From Flavobacteriaceae bacterium (GTDB lineage: Bacteria > Bacteroidota > Bacteroidia > Flavobacteriales > Flavobacteriaceae), in contig JANTGS010000001.1 of NCBI GenBank assembly GCA_024762795.1, forward strand, positions 1 to 64,000: 64,000 nucleotides of DNA, read 5' to 3'. Below, in pieces: positions 27,786-36,664 of the stretch (position 1 is the first letter of the stretch; each line of letters starts with the position of its first letter). Below the pieces are notes generated by a model. The model saw only the letters and a program-made list of their open reading frames with translations, ran no database searches and was not told the DNA's origin. The translations under genes were made by a program, and so were the position numbers.

Positions 27786-28004
27786 TTACATATCCTTGAG
27801 CCATTCTTTGATGTACTCGTTAAAATTCTCTTTATCGTTGTTGATGTCAGATTTATTATTGCTCAATGGAGGAACCTTACCGATTCTGTCTATCGCTCTC
27901 TGGTAAATAGGTCCTATATGTTCAAGAATCTTTTTTAACTGATCTGTATCATCGATCTGAGAGATCTTTTGGATGATACTGTTTTTTAACTGTAGCGAAT
28001 TCAT
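27786..28004 (-). CDS. Small antitoxin-like protein of unknown function
   Basis: A 72-residue protein in the thyA-folA operon, 19 bases after thyA and 17 before the 2TM gene, with an ATG start at 28004. Residues 1-30 (MNSLQLKNSIIQKISQIDD and following) resemble the short helical N-terminal segment seen in many small Bacteroidota antitoxin-type proteins. The rest is polar with Asn and Asp clusters and ends in NEYIKEWLKDM. No toxin gene is next to it. I do not recognise the family firmly, and the antitoxin resemblance is only an impression from composition. Confidence 0.6.
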   Translation of the reverse strand: MNSLQLKNSIIQKISQIDDTDQLKKILEHIGPIYQRAIDRIGKVPPLSNNKSDINNDKENFNEYIKEWLKDM

Positions 28005-28023
28005 AGTCCTTTTTCTTATATAA

Positions 28024-28848
28024 TTAAACAGAAACCCTTCCTTTTATATGAGGATGAGGAAAATAATCTACTAAGTTAAAATCTTTATAAGTAAAATCAA
28101 AGATATTTTTAATATTTGGATTCAATTCCATTTTTGGTAATTTCTTAGGAGTCCTGCTTAACTGTAATTCGATTTGTTCCTTATGATTGCTGTAAATATG
28201 TACATCTCCGAAAGTATGAACAAAATCTCCGTATTCAAGTCCGGTAACCTGAGCCATCATCATAGTCAGCAGGGCATAGGAAGCGATGTTAAAAGGTACT
28301 CCTAAAAACACATCAGCACTTCTCTGGTAAAGTTGACAGGATAATTTTCCATTGGCTACATAGAACTGAAAAAAAGCATGACAAGGAGGTAAAGCAGCTT
28401 TTCCATTGGCCACATTTTCAGCAAAAGAAACCTTTGTATCGGGTAGAACGCTTGGATTCCATGCGGAAACGAGCATCCTCCGGCTTTCGGGATTATTCTG
28501 TATGGTATCAATCACTTCCGTGATCTGATCGATTCCTTCTCCGTTCCAGTTCCTCCATTGATGTCCGTAAATGGGACCCAGCTCTCCTTCATCATTGGCC
28601 CAGGCATCCCATATTCTTACCCCGTTCTCATTGAGGTATTTGATGTTGGTTTCTCCTTTTAAAAACCATAACAATTCGTAAATGATCGATTTAAGGTGTA
28701 ATTTCTTAGTAGTCAACATCGGGAAACCTTCCGAAAGGTCAAACCGCATCTGGTATCCAAAAACACTTTTGGTACCTGTACCTGTTCTGTCTCCCTTTTC
28801 TACTCCCTTTTCTTTTATATGTTTTAAAAGATCTAAATATTGCTTCAT
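28024..28848 (-). CDS. thyA: Thymidylate synthase
   Basis: A 274-residue ThyA-type enzyme that methylates dUMP to dTMP using 5,10-methylene-THF and releases DHF. The catalytic Cys156 sits in LPPCHAFF, the RTGTGTKS phosphate loop is at 21-28 and the C terminus ends with the conserved [10 protein letters not shown]. It is followed in the same operon by folA, which regenerates THF, and preceded by a nucleoside permease, grouping deoxynucleotide supply genes. Confidence 0.96.
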   Translation of the reverse strand: MKQYLDLLKHIKEKGVEKGDRTGTGTKSVFGYQMRFDLSEGFPMLTTKKLHLKSIIYELLWFLKGETNIKYLNENGVRIWDAWANDEGELGPIYGHQWRNWNGEGIDQITEVIDTIQNNPESRRMLVSAWNPSVLPDTKVSFAENVANGKAALPPCHAFFQFYVANGKLSCQLYQRSADVFLGVPFNIASYALLTMMMAQVTGLEYGDFVHTFGDVHIYSNHKEQIELQLSRTPKKLPKMELNPNIKNIFDFTYKDFNLVDYFPHPHIKGRVSV

Positions 28849-28871
28849 CGTTCTTTTCTCTTTCTTCTATT

Positions 28872-30116
28872 TTAATGTTTAACAGGCTCTGTAACTTCTT
28901 CCGGGTTGTGTTTATATTTAAATAAAATGGCAAAACTTACAGTTATAACAAGGGCGTACGCAGCAAAGATAAACCAAATACTTTGCCAGTCTTTTATACC
29001 CTCTGAGTTGGTGTAATGATCTACAATAAAACCGCTGGCATAACTACCTAGAATAGCGCCTATACCATTGGTCATCAACATAAATAATCCCTGAGCACTA
29101 GAGCGCATGGAGGGTTTAGATTCTTTTTCAACAAAAAGGGAACCTGATATATTGAAAAAGTCAAATGCCATACCGTAAATGATCATAGACAGGATCAGGA
29201 ATACAAATCCTCCGGCCGGATTACCGATGCCGAAAAAAGCAAACCTTAAGACCCATGCTCCCATACTCATCAACATTACCCTTTTAATACCGAATTTCTT
29301 TAAAAAGAAAGGAATTGTTAGAATAAAAAGAGTTTCGGAAATCTGTGAAAGCGTCATCAGAAATAAGGAATGTTCTACGGCGAAATAACCTTTGTAATCG
29401 GCGGCAAAGTCTTCCAGGAATGGAACGCCCCATATATTTGTTATTTGTAATGCAGCTCCCAATAGTAAGGAAAATATAAAGAAAATCGCCATTTTTTTAT
29501 CCTTAAATAAAACAAAGGCATCAAGTCCGAGGCGTTGCATCATGGATTTACTATCCGAATTTTCAGGAGGGACACCGGGAAGAGTAAATGCGTAGATTCC
29601 CAGTAAAATTGACGCGGCAGCACTAACAAAAAATTGTTCTTTACTAACTTTCCAGCCTAAAACATCAACAAGCCAGGCTGCAAGAATAAATCCAACGGTT
29701 CCCCATACTCTGATAGGTGGAAAAACTTTTACTATATCAAAATTGTTTCTTTCCAGAATAGCATAAGAAATGGAATTATTTAATGCAATGGTGGGCATAT
29801 AGAACATGGAGATCAGGAAGATCACCATATAGAAAGTGCCAAAATCGGTAACGCTGGTTATCCAGATAAGCAAAATCCCCAGGATCAAATGACTGATACC
29901 GAAAAGGCGTTCGGCATTAAGCCATTTATCGGCAATAATTCCCATAATGGCCGGCATAAAAAGTGATGATATACCCAAAGTGCCGTAAACAGCACCAATC
30001 TGAATTCCTGAAAAATGAAGGGTATTATACATATATGCACCGGCCGACAAAAGCCAGGCACCCCATGCAAAAAATTCAAGAAAATTTAATACAATTAATT
30101 TTAGTTTGATACTCAT
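28872..30116 (-). CDS. Nucleoside permease, NupG-like MFS transporter
   Basis: A 414-residue inner membrane transporter with about 12 membrane helices. The N-terminal LNFLEFFAWGAWLLSAGAYM and the following segment match the nucleoside:H+ symporter (NupG/XapB) branch of the major facilitator superfamily. It would import nucleosides for salvage, and its position before thyA supports that. The substrate is inferred from family. The gene lies 15 bases after the bifunctional nuclease gene and 23 before thyA. Confidence 0.8.
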   Translation of the reverse strand: MSIKLKLIVLNFLEFFAWGAWLLSAGAYMYNTLHFSGIQIGAVYGTLGISSLFMPAIMGIIADKWLNAERLFGISHLILGILLIWITSVTDFGTFYMVIFLISMFYMPTIALNNSISYAILERNNFDIVKVFPPIRVWGTVGFILAAWLVDVLGWKVSKEQFFVSAAASILLGIYAFTLPGVPPENSDSKSMMQRLGLDAFVLFKDKKMAIFFIFSLLLGAALQITNIWGVPFLEDFAADYKGYFAVEHSLFLMTLSQISETLFILTIPFFLKKFGIKRVMLMSMGAWVLRFAFFGIGNPAGGFVFLILSMIIYGMAFDFFNISGSLFVEKESKPSMRSSAQGLFMLMTNGIGAILGSYASGFIVDHYTNSEGIKDWQSIWFIFAAYALVITVSFAILFKYKHNPEEVTEPVKH

Positions 30117-30131
30117 AAAAAGATTTTGGAG

Positions 30132-30755
30132 TTATTTTTTTTCTCGTTTTGATATCTCATCACGTATTTTTGCTGCCATCTCGTAGTCCTCATCGGCAAC
30201 GGCCTTTTCCAGCAGTTCTTGCAATTTTTCCATACTTTCCTCAACAAAAGCACCCTTTTCTCCTTCTTCTTCAACATCTTGCAGATCGGCAACAAGATCT
30301 TCCATTTTAAATTTTGATTTTTCCAGTTTGGACTCGTCTTTTACTTTTAAAATGATCCCTGCCTTATCCAGTATATTTTCAAAGGTGAAGATAGGAGCAT
30401 TAAAACGAATAGCAAGAGCAATGGCATCAGAAGTACGGGCATCGATAATCTCTTCAACTTTATCGTATTCACAGATCAGACTTGAGTAAAAAACTCCATC
30501 CACCAGTTTATGAATGATGACCTGTTTGATACCAATATGAAACCGGTCGGCAAAGGTTTTAAAAAGATCATGAGTAAGCGGCCTTGGGGGTTTGATCTCT
30601 TTTTCAAGAGCTATAGCAATAGACTGGGCTTCAAAGGCACCGATAATGATTGGCAGGGTGCGCTCTCCGTCAACTTCACTTAAAACCAGCGCGTATGCAC
30701 CACTCTGAGTCTGACTATATGAAATTCCTTTGATGTTTAATCGAACTAAACTCAC
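30132..30755 (-). CDS. Bifunctional nuclease (BFN, DUF151) with UVR motif
   Basis: A 207-residue cytosolic protein. Residues 1-140 are a BFN/DUF151 domain, with LPIIIGAFEAQSIA and DARTSDAIALAIR as its hallmarks. Residues about 170-205 are a UvrB/UvrC-type helical motif (LLEKAVADEDYEMAAKIRDEI). Plant BFN proteins show RNase and DNase activity; bacterial function is unproven. The start is GTG at 30755, with no ATG nearby, and the N terminus aligns with the family at that point. It leads the operon with the nucleoside permease, thyA and folA. Confidence 0.85.
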   Translation of the reverse strand: MSLVRLNIKGISYSQTQSGAYALVLSEVDGERTLPIIIGAFEAQSIAIALEKEIKPPRPLTHDLFKTFADRFHIGIKQVIIHKLVDGVFYSSLICEYDKVEEIIDARTSDAIALAIRFNAPIFTFENILDKAGIILKVKDESKLEKSKFKMEDLVADLQDVEEEGEKGAFVEESMEKLQELLEKAVADEDYEMAAKIRDEISKREKK

Positions 30756-30799
30756 TTTTTAGATAGGATTTGGTTGGATAAATTACAATAAAAAAACTC

Positions 30800-30853
30800 C
30801 AAAAGGCTGATAAATCTGGACATTTCAGGCCCGTAAATTTAATCAGCCTTTTG
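30800..30853 (-). terminator. Terminator of the etfBA operon
   Basis: On the minus strand CAAAAGGCTGAT (30853-30842) pairs with ATCAGCCTTTTG (30811-30800), a perfect 12-bp stem with a 30-base loop, followed by GAGTTTTTTTATTG. It separates etfA from the bifunctional nuclease gene. Confidence 0.8.
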
Positions 30854-30884
30854 AAGGCACAATTTACTAAAAAATATGATTTAC

Positions 30885-31850
30885 TTATTGATTTTGCTTA
30901 AATTCTTTTAATTTATCAATGAGTTTAGGTACAACTTCAAAAGCATCTCCCACAATACCGTAATCGGCCGCTTTAAAGAATGGGGCTTCAGGATCAGTGT
31001 TGATCACTACCTTACATTTTGCTGCATTTACGCCTGCGAGATGCTGAATAGCACCCGAGATACCAACGGCGATGTAAAGGTTTGAAGTTACAGGTTTACC
31101 TGTTTGTCCCACGTGTTCACTATGAGGTCTCCAACCCATATCGGCAACGGGTTTTGAACAGGCTGTTGCTGCTCCGAGAACTTCGCCAAGATCTTCAATA
31201 AGATGCCAGTTTTCCGGTCCTTTTAAACCACGGCCTCCCGATACGATTATGTCTGCATCAGCAATGGTAACTTTACCTGTAGCTTTGTCGATACTTTTTG
31301 AAGTGATTCTGAAATCAGCGTCCTCCAGTGAGGGTTCAAAATTTTCTTCAGCTCCGGCTCCGGCACTTTCAACAAGGCCAAAAGAATTTTTGGCTAATCC
31401 GAGTATCTTGATGTTGGTGGTCAGCTCTGAATGGTTGTTGGCTTTAGAAGAAAAAGCTTTTCTTTTTACCACAAAGGGAGAAACACTTTCAGGTACATCC
31501 AGTACATTAGAGGCGTATCCGGCGTTTAAACTTCCGGCTACAAGCGGAGCGAGATACAGGCCGTTAGAACTTGAATCGATAACTACGATATCAGCTCCTT
31601 CTTTTTCTACAGCCTGTTTGATCACATCGGCGTAGGCCTTAGCATTAAAAGTATTTAATCGATCATTATTTACAGTGAGGATCTTTTCCGCACCGTAATT
31701 TTTTAATTCTGATGCATCATCAGCATTGATGGTTAAAACCACCATATTGGTCTGAGCGATCTCAGCAACTTTTTTTCCGTAAGAGGTTGCTTCAAAGGCG
31801 ATCTTTTTAAATTTTCCGTCCGAACTTTCGGCATATACTAAAACTGACAT
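30885..31850 (-). CDS. etfA: Electron transfer flavoprotein alpha subunit
   Basis: A 321-residue FAD-binding subunit. The C-terminal half has SGGRGLKGPENWHLIEDL, the GRPHSEHVGQTGK-like stretch and AVGISGAIQHLAG, the FAD-site motifs of the family. With EtfB it forms a heterodimer that carries electrons from acyl-CoA and other dehydrogenases to ETF:quinone oxidoreductase. It follows etfB by 42 bases and ends at a strong terminator. The length is typical of the bacterial non-bifurcating type, but this cannot be settled from sequence reading alone. Confidence 0.94.
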   Translation of the reverse strand: MSVLVYAESSDGKFKKIAFEATSYGKKVAEIAQTNMVVLTINADDASELKNYGAEKILTVNNDRLNTFNAKAYADVIKQAVEKEGADIVVIDSSSNGLYLAPLVAGSLNAGYASNVLDVPESVSPFVVKRKAFSSKANNHSELTTNIKILGLAKNSFGLVESAGAGAEENFEPSLEDADFRITSKSIDKATGKVTIADADIIVSGGRGLKGPENWHLIEDLGEVLGAATACSKPVADMGWRPHSEHVGQTGKPVTSNLYIAVGISGAIQHLAGVNAAKCKVVINTDPEAPFFKAADYGIVGDAFEVVPKLIDKLKEFKQNQ

Positions 31851-31892
31851 ATTTTTTCTTTTAGATGATTAAAATAATTTGATAAACAATAA

Positions 31893-32639
31893 TTAAATAA
31901 CTTTTGCCTCATTGTGCAGCAGATCAACAAGTTCTCCAACATTTTCAGGATCAATTAATTTGCAGGTTGTGTTAACAACAGGCTTGTCAAATCGGATACT
32001 TTTACTGGTATTTTCAAAAGCTACAGGTTCAATCACATTTAATGGTTTCTTTCTTGCCATCATAATTCCTCTCATATTAGGTATGCGAAGGTCTTTATCT
32101 TCTACGAGCCCTTTTTGTCCGCCAAACACCATGGGTAATTCGGTTTCCAATACTTCTTTACCACCATCGATCTCACGGGTTACGGTTGCCTTGTTACCTT
32201 CTACTTCAATACCGATACAGGCATTTACAAAATTGTAATCCAAAATAGAAGCGGTGAGTCCGGGTACCATACCACCATTGTAATCGATAGATTCCTTGCC
32301 GGCCATGATCAGATCGTAATTACCATTTTTAGCTACTTCAGCCAGTTGTTTGGCTACAAAGAAACCGTCTTCAGGTTCAGCATTAACTCTTATGGCATCA
32401 TCGGCACCAATCGCAAGGGCCTTTCTTAAAGTAGGTTCGGTACTTACATTTCCTACATTGACAACAGTAACTGTTGCCCCTTGTTTTTCTTTAAACCACA
32501 TGGCTCTGGTCAGCACGAATTCATCGTGTGGATTTATCACAAACTGAACACCATTCGAATCGAATTTGGTGTCGTTATCTTTAAAATTAATCTTTGAAGT
32601 CGTATCAGGTACGTGACTTATACATACTAATATTTTCAT
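31893..32639 (-). CDS. etfB: Electron transfer flavoprotein beta subunit
   Basis: A 248-residue partner of EtfA that binds AMP in a pocket formed with the alpha subunit. The N-terminal MKILVCISHVPDTTSKI and the internal AGKESIDYNGGMVPGL segment are characteristic. The conserved RIPNMRGIMMARKKPL recognition-loop stretch used for docking dehydrogenases is present. It is first in the two-gene operon and divergent from pdhB. Confidence 0.94.
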   Translation of the reverse strand: MKILVCISHVPDTTSKINFKDNDTKFDSNGVQFVINPHDEFVLTRAMWFKEKQGATVTVVNVGNVSTEPTLRKALAIGADDAIRVNAEPEDGFFVAKQLAEVAKNGNYDLIMAGKESIDYNGGMVPGLTASILDYNFVNACIGIEVEGNKATVTREIDGGKEVLETELPMVFGGQKGLVEDKDLRIPNMRGIMMARKKPLNVIEPVAFENTSKSIRFDKPVVNTTCKLIDPENVGELVDLLHNEAKVI

Positions 32640-32780
32640 CTTTAATACTTTTTAATAAATTAGTCTGCTGCTAAGTTACAAATTCTTTTTAAAATACTAT
32701 GCATGCATAGTAAAAAATATACAAATTGAATTTTAAGAGCTAAAAAGTATGATATTTATCAGTTTTTGTATAAAATTGAT

Positions 32781-32788
32781 TATTTTTG
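32781..32788 (+). promoter_or_regulatory. Bacteroidota -7 box for pdhB
   Basis: TATTTTTG matches TAnnTTTG, 21 bases upstream of the ATG at 32810. Confidence 0.5.
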
Positions 32789-32809
32789 CGCCTCGATTAA
32801 AAACAGAAT

Positions 32810-33790
32810 ATGAGAACAGTACAATTTAGAGAAGCTATTGCTGAGGCGATGAGTGAAGAGATGCGCAGAGATGAATCAGTATTTTTATTGGGAGAAGAAG
32901 TAGCGCAATATAACGGGGCCTATAAGGCTTCCAAAGGAATGTTGGATGAATTTGGCCCGGAAAGGGTAATTGATACTCCCATTGCCGAGCTGGGATTTAC
33001 CGGTATTGCAGTAGGTTCGGCAATGAATGGAACGCGTCCGATCGTTGAATTCATGACCTTTAATTTTTCGCTGGTGGGTATAGATCAGATTGTTAATAAC
33101 GCAGCAAAGATGCGTCAGATGTCAGGAGGACAATTTAATATTCCTATTGTGTTCCGGGGTCCAACAGGATCCGCAGGTCAGCTGGCCGCAACACACTCTC
33201 AGTCGTTTGAGAACTGGTATGCAAACACACCGGGTTTAAAAGTAATAGTTCCTTCCAATCCCTATGATGCCAAAGGCTTGCTTAAGGCTGCCATCAGAGA
33301 TGATGATCCTGTGATTTTTATGGAATCGGAACAAATGTATGGTGATAAAGGCGAGGTGCCTGATGGAGAATATATCATTCCTATTGGTGTTGCTGATATT
33401 AAAAGAAAAGGGGAAGATGTTACTATTGTTTCTTTTGGAAAGATCATTAAAGAGGCTTATAAAGCTGCGGATGAACTGGAAAAAGAAGGAATTTCAGCTG
33501 AAGTGATCGATTTAAGAACTATCAGACCTCTTGATTTTGAAATGATATTTGAATCGATAAAAAAAACGAATCGTTTGGTGATTTTAGAAGAAGCCTGGCC
33601 TTTTGCCAGTGTTTCCAGTGAAATTACATATCAGGTTCAGGAAAATGTATTTGATCATCTTGATGCACCGATCCAGAGAATTACAACCGCTGATACTCCA
33701 GCACCCTTTTCACCTGTATTGCTTGAAGAATGGATGCCTAACGCCCATGATGTGATTAAAGCTGTTAAAAAGGTAATGTACGTTAAATAG
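32810..33790 (+). CDS. pdhB: Pyruvate dehydrogenase E1 component, beta subunit
   Basis: A 326-residue transketolase-like subunit. MRTVQFREAIAEAMSEEMRRDESVFLLGEEV opens with the thiamine-site Glu in LLGEEV; GLKVIVPSNPYDAKGLLKAAI and the C-terminal EEWMPNAHDVIKAV match the pyruvate-type E1 beta. With an alpha subunit encoded elsewhere it decarboxylates pyruvate in the PDH complex. No E1 alpha, E2 or E3 gene lies nearby, which is usual in flavobacteria where pdhA-pdhC are separate. A branched-chain 2-oxoacid E1 beta is less likely given the sequence but not excluded. Confidence 0.85.
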   Translation: MRTVQFREAIAEAMSEEMRRDESVFLLGEEVAQYNGAYKASKGMLDEFGPERVIDTPIAELGFTGIAVGSAMNGTRPIVEFMTFNFSLVGIDQIVNNAAKMRQMSGGQFNIPIVFRGPTGSAGQLAATHSQSFENWYANTPGLKVIVPSNPYDAKGLLKAAIRDDDPVIFMESEQMYGDKGEVPDGEYIIPIGVADIKRKGEDVTIVSFGKIIKEAYKAADELEKEGISAEVIDLRTIRPLDFEMIFESIKKTNRLVILEEAWPFASVSSEITYQVQENVFDHLDAPIQRITTADTPAPFSPVLLEEWMPNAHDVIKAVKKVMYVK

Positions 33791-34095
33791 TACTTGATTA
33801 GAATGTGCGGTATTTCTGTAATTGTTTAAAATTCAATCCTCAAATGCACAAGTATTTTATAATACGGATTTGTAGTATGCCCGATCTCTAACATTTTAAT
33901 CTATGAACAAGACCAAATGTAGATTCCAAAACATTTGATCTTAAAAAATGTTGGAGACCATGGTTTTTTTGGAAGTTTTGGAGATGATATTTTCAATATT
34001 AACGCAGTAAATAATATCTGCATTAATTTTAAATAGTTAGCTCTTTTTTATGTTAAAGAGTTTCAGTCTTACCTTTTATATATAAATCGAAGAAG
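33791..34095. other. Gene-free region with an imperfect hairpin
   Basis: No gene is convincing in these 305 bases between pdhB and the AraC gene. An 11-bp arm pair with one mismatch (aagaccaaatg at 33909-33919, catttgatctt at 33932-33942) overlaps an alternative CCAAAACATT/AATGTTGG pairing (33926-33935, 33947-33954) that is followed about ten bases later by a run of seven T. The second structure could terminate pdhB transcripts. Confidence 0.35.
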
Positions 34096-34992
34096 GTGAT
34101 TAAAAATGGCGATAAAAATATATTAGAATTACTTGAAATTGAGTCAGGGTTCAGTATTCTGAAGATTAATAATGATCAGGATTCCGTTTATGAATATATA
34201 AGAGATTGTAAACGGGACATTATACAATTTCATTTTTCTTTAAAAGATCAGGCTTTACTTCTTTTTAATCATGGTTCCTATTCAGTTCCGGTTAATAAGG
34301 ATACTTCTTTGATGTTGTACAACCCCCAAAAAGTTCTGCCCTTTCATCTCCATCTTGAACCTCATTCTAAATATTTAGCCTTACTGATATCAATAGAAAA
34401 ATTTCATTCATTTTTCACATTGGAGTCCGGACTTATCCAGTTTCTGAATGAGGAAAATAGAAGCAAACATTTTTATAAAGAAAAAGATCTTGAATCCAAT
34501 GAAATAGTTGTTTTAAATCAGATCTTTAATAACAACTTACACAATTCACTGGAAAAATTGTATTCAAAAGGAAAGGTCTTTGAGCTGCTTAGTCTGTATT
34601 TTAACCCGTCTTCTAAAGAAGAAGCCCAACAATGCCCTTTTTTAGAAGATGATGAGAATGTAGAAAAGATCAGAAAGGCCAAGAATATACTTATTGAAAA
34701 TATGTCAAATCCGCCGGGGCTAAGTAATTTATCCTATCAGGTAAACCTTCCGCTGCAACTTTTAAAGGACGGATTTAAACAGGTTTATGGTAATACCGCC
34801 TATTCTTATTTGTTAAATTACAAACTGGAACATGCACGAAAACTTTTATTAAGCGGAAAATATAATGTTGCAGAAACAAGTTTTGAGGTGGGTTACAGTA
34901 CACCAAGTCATTTTATTGCAGCCTTTAAAAAGAAATACGGAGTAACTCCTAAAAGATATTTTAAGAGCATCAAAAAAGCCGTCCGGAATTAA
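34096..34992 (+). CDS. AraC family transcriptional regulator
   Basis: A 298-residue regulator. Residues about 1-185 form a ligand-binding or dimerisation domain I cannot assign to a named ligand. Residues about 200-298 hold the two-helix-turn-helix AraC DNA-binding domain, with ETSFEVGYSTPSHFIAAFKKKYGVTPKRYF as its C-terminal signature. A QQCPF segment precedes the HTH domain, as in a large group of PchR-like Bacteroidota regulators. The start is GTG at 34096: an in-frame stop is at 34054 and no ATG lies near the start. Its targets are unknown. It is monocistronic with a strong terminator. Confidence 0.8.
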   Translation: MIKNGDKNILELLEIESGFSILKINNDQDSVYEYIRDCKRDIIQFHFSLKDQALLLFNHGSYSVPVNKDTSLMLYNPQKVLPFHLHLEPHSKYLALLISIEKFHSFFTLESGLIQFLNEENRSKHFYKEKDLESNEIVVLNQIFNNNLHNSLEKLYSKGKVFELLSLYFNPSSKEEAQQCPFLEDDENVEKIRKAKNILIENMSNPPGLSNLSYQVNLPLQLLKDGFKQVYGNTAYSYLLNYKLEHARKLLLSGKYNVAETSFEVGYSTPSHFIAAFKKKYGVTPKRYFKSIKKAVRN

Positions 34993-35008
34993 TCCCGGAC
35001 GGCTTTTT
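34972..35008. terminator. Bidirectional terminator
   Basis: AAAAAGCCGTCCGG at 34973-34986 pairs with CCGGACGGCTTTTT at 34995-35008. The arms are perfectly complementary with A and T flanks on both sides, so it can end both the AraC gene, whose stop codon lies in the loop, and the convergent lipoprotein gene. Confidence 0.9.
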
Positions 35009-35024
35009 ATCATACAGATCTTTT

Positions 35025-35720
35025 TTAATCATGATCTTTTTCCAGGCACATGGCAGAATTAAAATTTTGGCTGATCACCTTTGCAAGTTCTGTATTACTT
35101 GAAAGATTGATTCTAACTACATTGTCAAAATCAAATTTAAGATTGGTGATATCAATACCTTCAAATAAGGCTTTGATATCTAAAAGTAAAAGAAACTGTG
35201 AAATATCTCCTTCACTGACTTGTAATCCATATTTGTTCTCAATTTCAAATTCCTGAGTAATATCGGTTGTAAATTCAAAATCGAATGAAATATTATTGTA
35301 TTGATAGGTTCCGTAAATAAGAATAGAATTACCTTCGGGTAGTACGTTGTCTATCTTGAATTTAAGTTTGCTGTACTTACCGGGCTCAATTTCTACCGGT
35401 GCTACGGGCGGATTGCTTGTTCCTGATAAAATATCAAAAACATAGGGTCCGCTGAAAGAAATTTCTTGTGTTGATCCTTTTTCCGAAATATCACTCTTTT
35501 GTTTGATACTGATCTCAGTCACCCCTAAAAGTACCTTTGAAAAATTGATGTTTCCGTTTAACGGATTGACAACGGTTTTGTTTTTCCCGTCAGATTTGTT
35601 TAAGGATGTTTGTTGTTGTACACTAAAACCAACTTTAGTAGTCGCTAACGGACTATCTTCTTCGTTACAGCTGGTAAGAACGAATAGTAAAAATGCGGCG
35701 AAATAAATTAACTTTTTCAT
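35025..35720 (-). CDS. Lipoprotein of unknown function
   Basis: A 231-residue protein with a lipoprotein signal peptide ending VLTSC (C18). The mature part is rich in beta-type alternation, including VLLGVTEISIKQK and EIEPGKYSKLKFKID, resembling the immunoglobulin-like or transthyretin-like secreted proteins that are common in Bacteroidota. I do not recognise a specific family. It would be anchored in the outer or inner membrane on the periplasmic side, or surface-exposed. It is monocistronic, with a 537-base gene-poor region upstream. Confidence 0.7.
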   Translation of the reverse strand: MKKLIYFAAFLLFVLTSCNEEDSPLATTKVGFSVQQQTSLNKSDGKNKTVVNPLNGNINFSKVLLGVTEISIKQKSDISEKGSTQEISFSGPYVFDILSGTSNPPVAPVEIEPGKYSKLKFKIDNVLPEGNSILIYGTYQYNNISFDFEFTTDITQEFEIENKYGLQVSEGDISQFLLLLDIKALFEGIDITNLKFDFDNVVRINLSSNTELAKVISQNFNSAMCLEKDHD

Positions 35721-36257
35721 AGAATTAAATTTTTGGTTTTTATTAATTATTTCGAGGAGAATAGACAGATATATAAAGTTTTTTACTTTATACTCCTGTT
35801 ATTAAACGTTGAAAATCTAAGAATATTATCTTTTATTTCTGTTTATGACAATGAGCAGAAGGTTTTAAGAAAACCCTAATATTTTTTTAATTTGATTAGA
35901 ACAAATGAAACGAGATCTGTAAGAATGATCAAAATAATATCATTTTTAATAAATTTTTATGGCTTTGATATACATAAAGCTTTATTTTTACTGTGCCAAT
36001 GATTCTAGATCATAGAATATATGCAAAGTATTGGTAGTGTTTTTATGTATCGGTTTGAGTATTATGAAGGAAGACGCTTCTTCTCATCATGCCTCTGATT
36101 TTTATATTAACGAAAGCAGACTGATACCGGGAGTTAAAGCCATGCTTACCCCTATACGGGATTATTTAACAACAATTAACATTTTAAATGTAACTCATGT
36201 TACAATATTAAAATTACTTTAAACGAAATTTGCAATCTGAAACTTAATAGAAAGAAT
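35721..36257. other. Gene-poor region upstream of the rhodanese gene
   Basis: No clear gene in 537 bases. A short open frame at 36064-36222 (ATG, 52 codons plus stop) includes a slightly richer stretch but has no recognisable similarity and ends just after a palindrome at 36189-36204. A small hairpin ATAAAG/CTTTAT lies near 35775-35793. The region carries the promoters of the divergently placed lipoprotein and rhodanese genes. Confidence 0.4.
36189..36204. promoter_or_regulatory. CRP/FNR-type palindrome upstream of rhodanese
   Basis: TGTAAC-TCAT-GTTACA is a perfect 6-4-6 inverted repeat, the geometry of CRP/FNR family operators. A GAAATTTG box at 36225-36232 resembles the Bacteroidota -7 element. 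If transcription starts a few bases after it, the palindrome is centred near -41, the class II activator position. Confidence 0.5.
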
Positions 36258-36569
36258 ATGGGATTTTTTAATGTATTTGGAAGCGGAAACGGAAATAAAG
36301 AAATTGAGGCTTATCTTGCAAAAGGTGCGGTTGTGATCGATGTAAGGACTGAACCCGAATTTTATGAGGGACATGTAGATGGTTCAGAGAATATACCTCT
36401 CAATACCATTCCGTTTAATATTGAGGAGATAAAGAATCTTGGCAAACCGGTAATTACTTGTTGCAGAAGTGGAGCCAGGAGCGGGTCTGCAGCTTCTATT
36501 TTAAAACAAAATGGTGTGGATGCTATTAATGGTGGACCCTGGCAAAATGTTGCAGCCTGTATAAAATAG
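36258..36569 (+). CDS. Single-domain rhodanese
   Basis: A 103-residue cytosolic rhodanese-fold protein. The active-site loop CCRSGARS (68-75) contains the catalytic Cys69 that carries a persulfide, and the aspartate of VIDVRTEPEF and the EGHV motif are present. It may transfer sulfane sulfur or detoxify cyanide or sulfide; the substrate is unknown. No sulfur metabolism gene is adjacent. A CRP/FNR-like palindrome 53 bases upstream hints at redox or stress control. Confidence 0.85.
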   Translation: MGFFNVFGSGNGNKEIEAYLAKGAVVIDVRTEPEFYEGHVDGSENIPLNTIPFNIEEIKNLGKPVITCCRSGARSGSAASILKQNGVDAINGGPWQNVAACIK

Positions 36570-36664
36570 ACTCAAACAAAATTTTATATTTTTTAAAGTA
36601 TAATTTGGGATTTCCTGTTAAAGGAGATTTCGGTTTTTTTTAAGAAAGTTCAGTTCTGTTTGAG

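Noticed and set aside
33903..33954. Short ORF (ATG at 33903, TGA at 33936) with two alternative hairpins, considered as a second attenuator
   Set aside because: The peptide is not enriched in any amino acid linked to the downstream AraC gene and the hairpins are imperfect, so a pdhB terminator is a simpler reading.
36064..36222. 52-codon frame upstream of the rhodanese gene
   Set aside because: It has no similarity I recognise, ends just past the palindrome and would leave the regulatory site inside a coding region.
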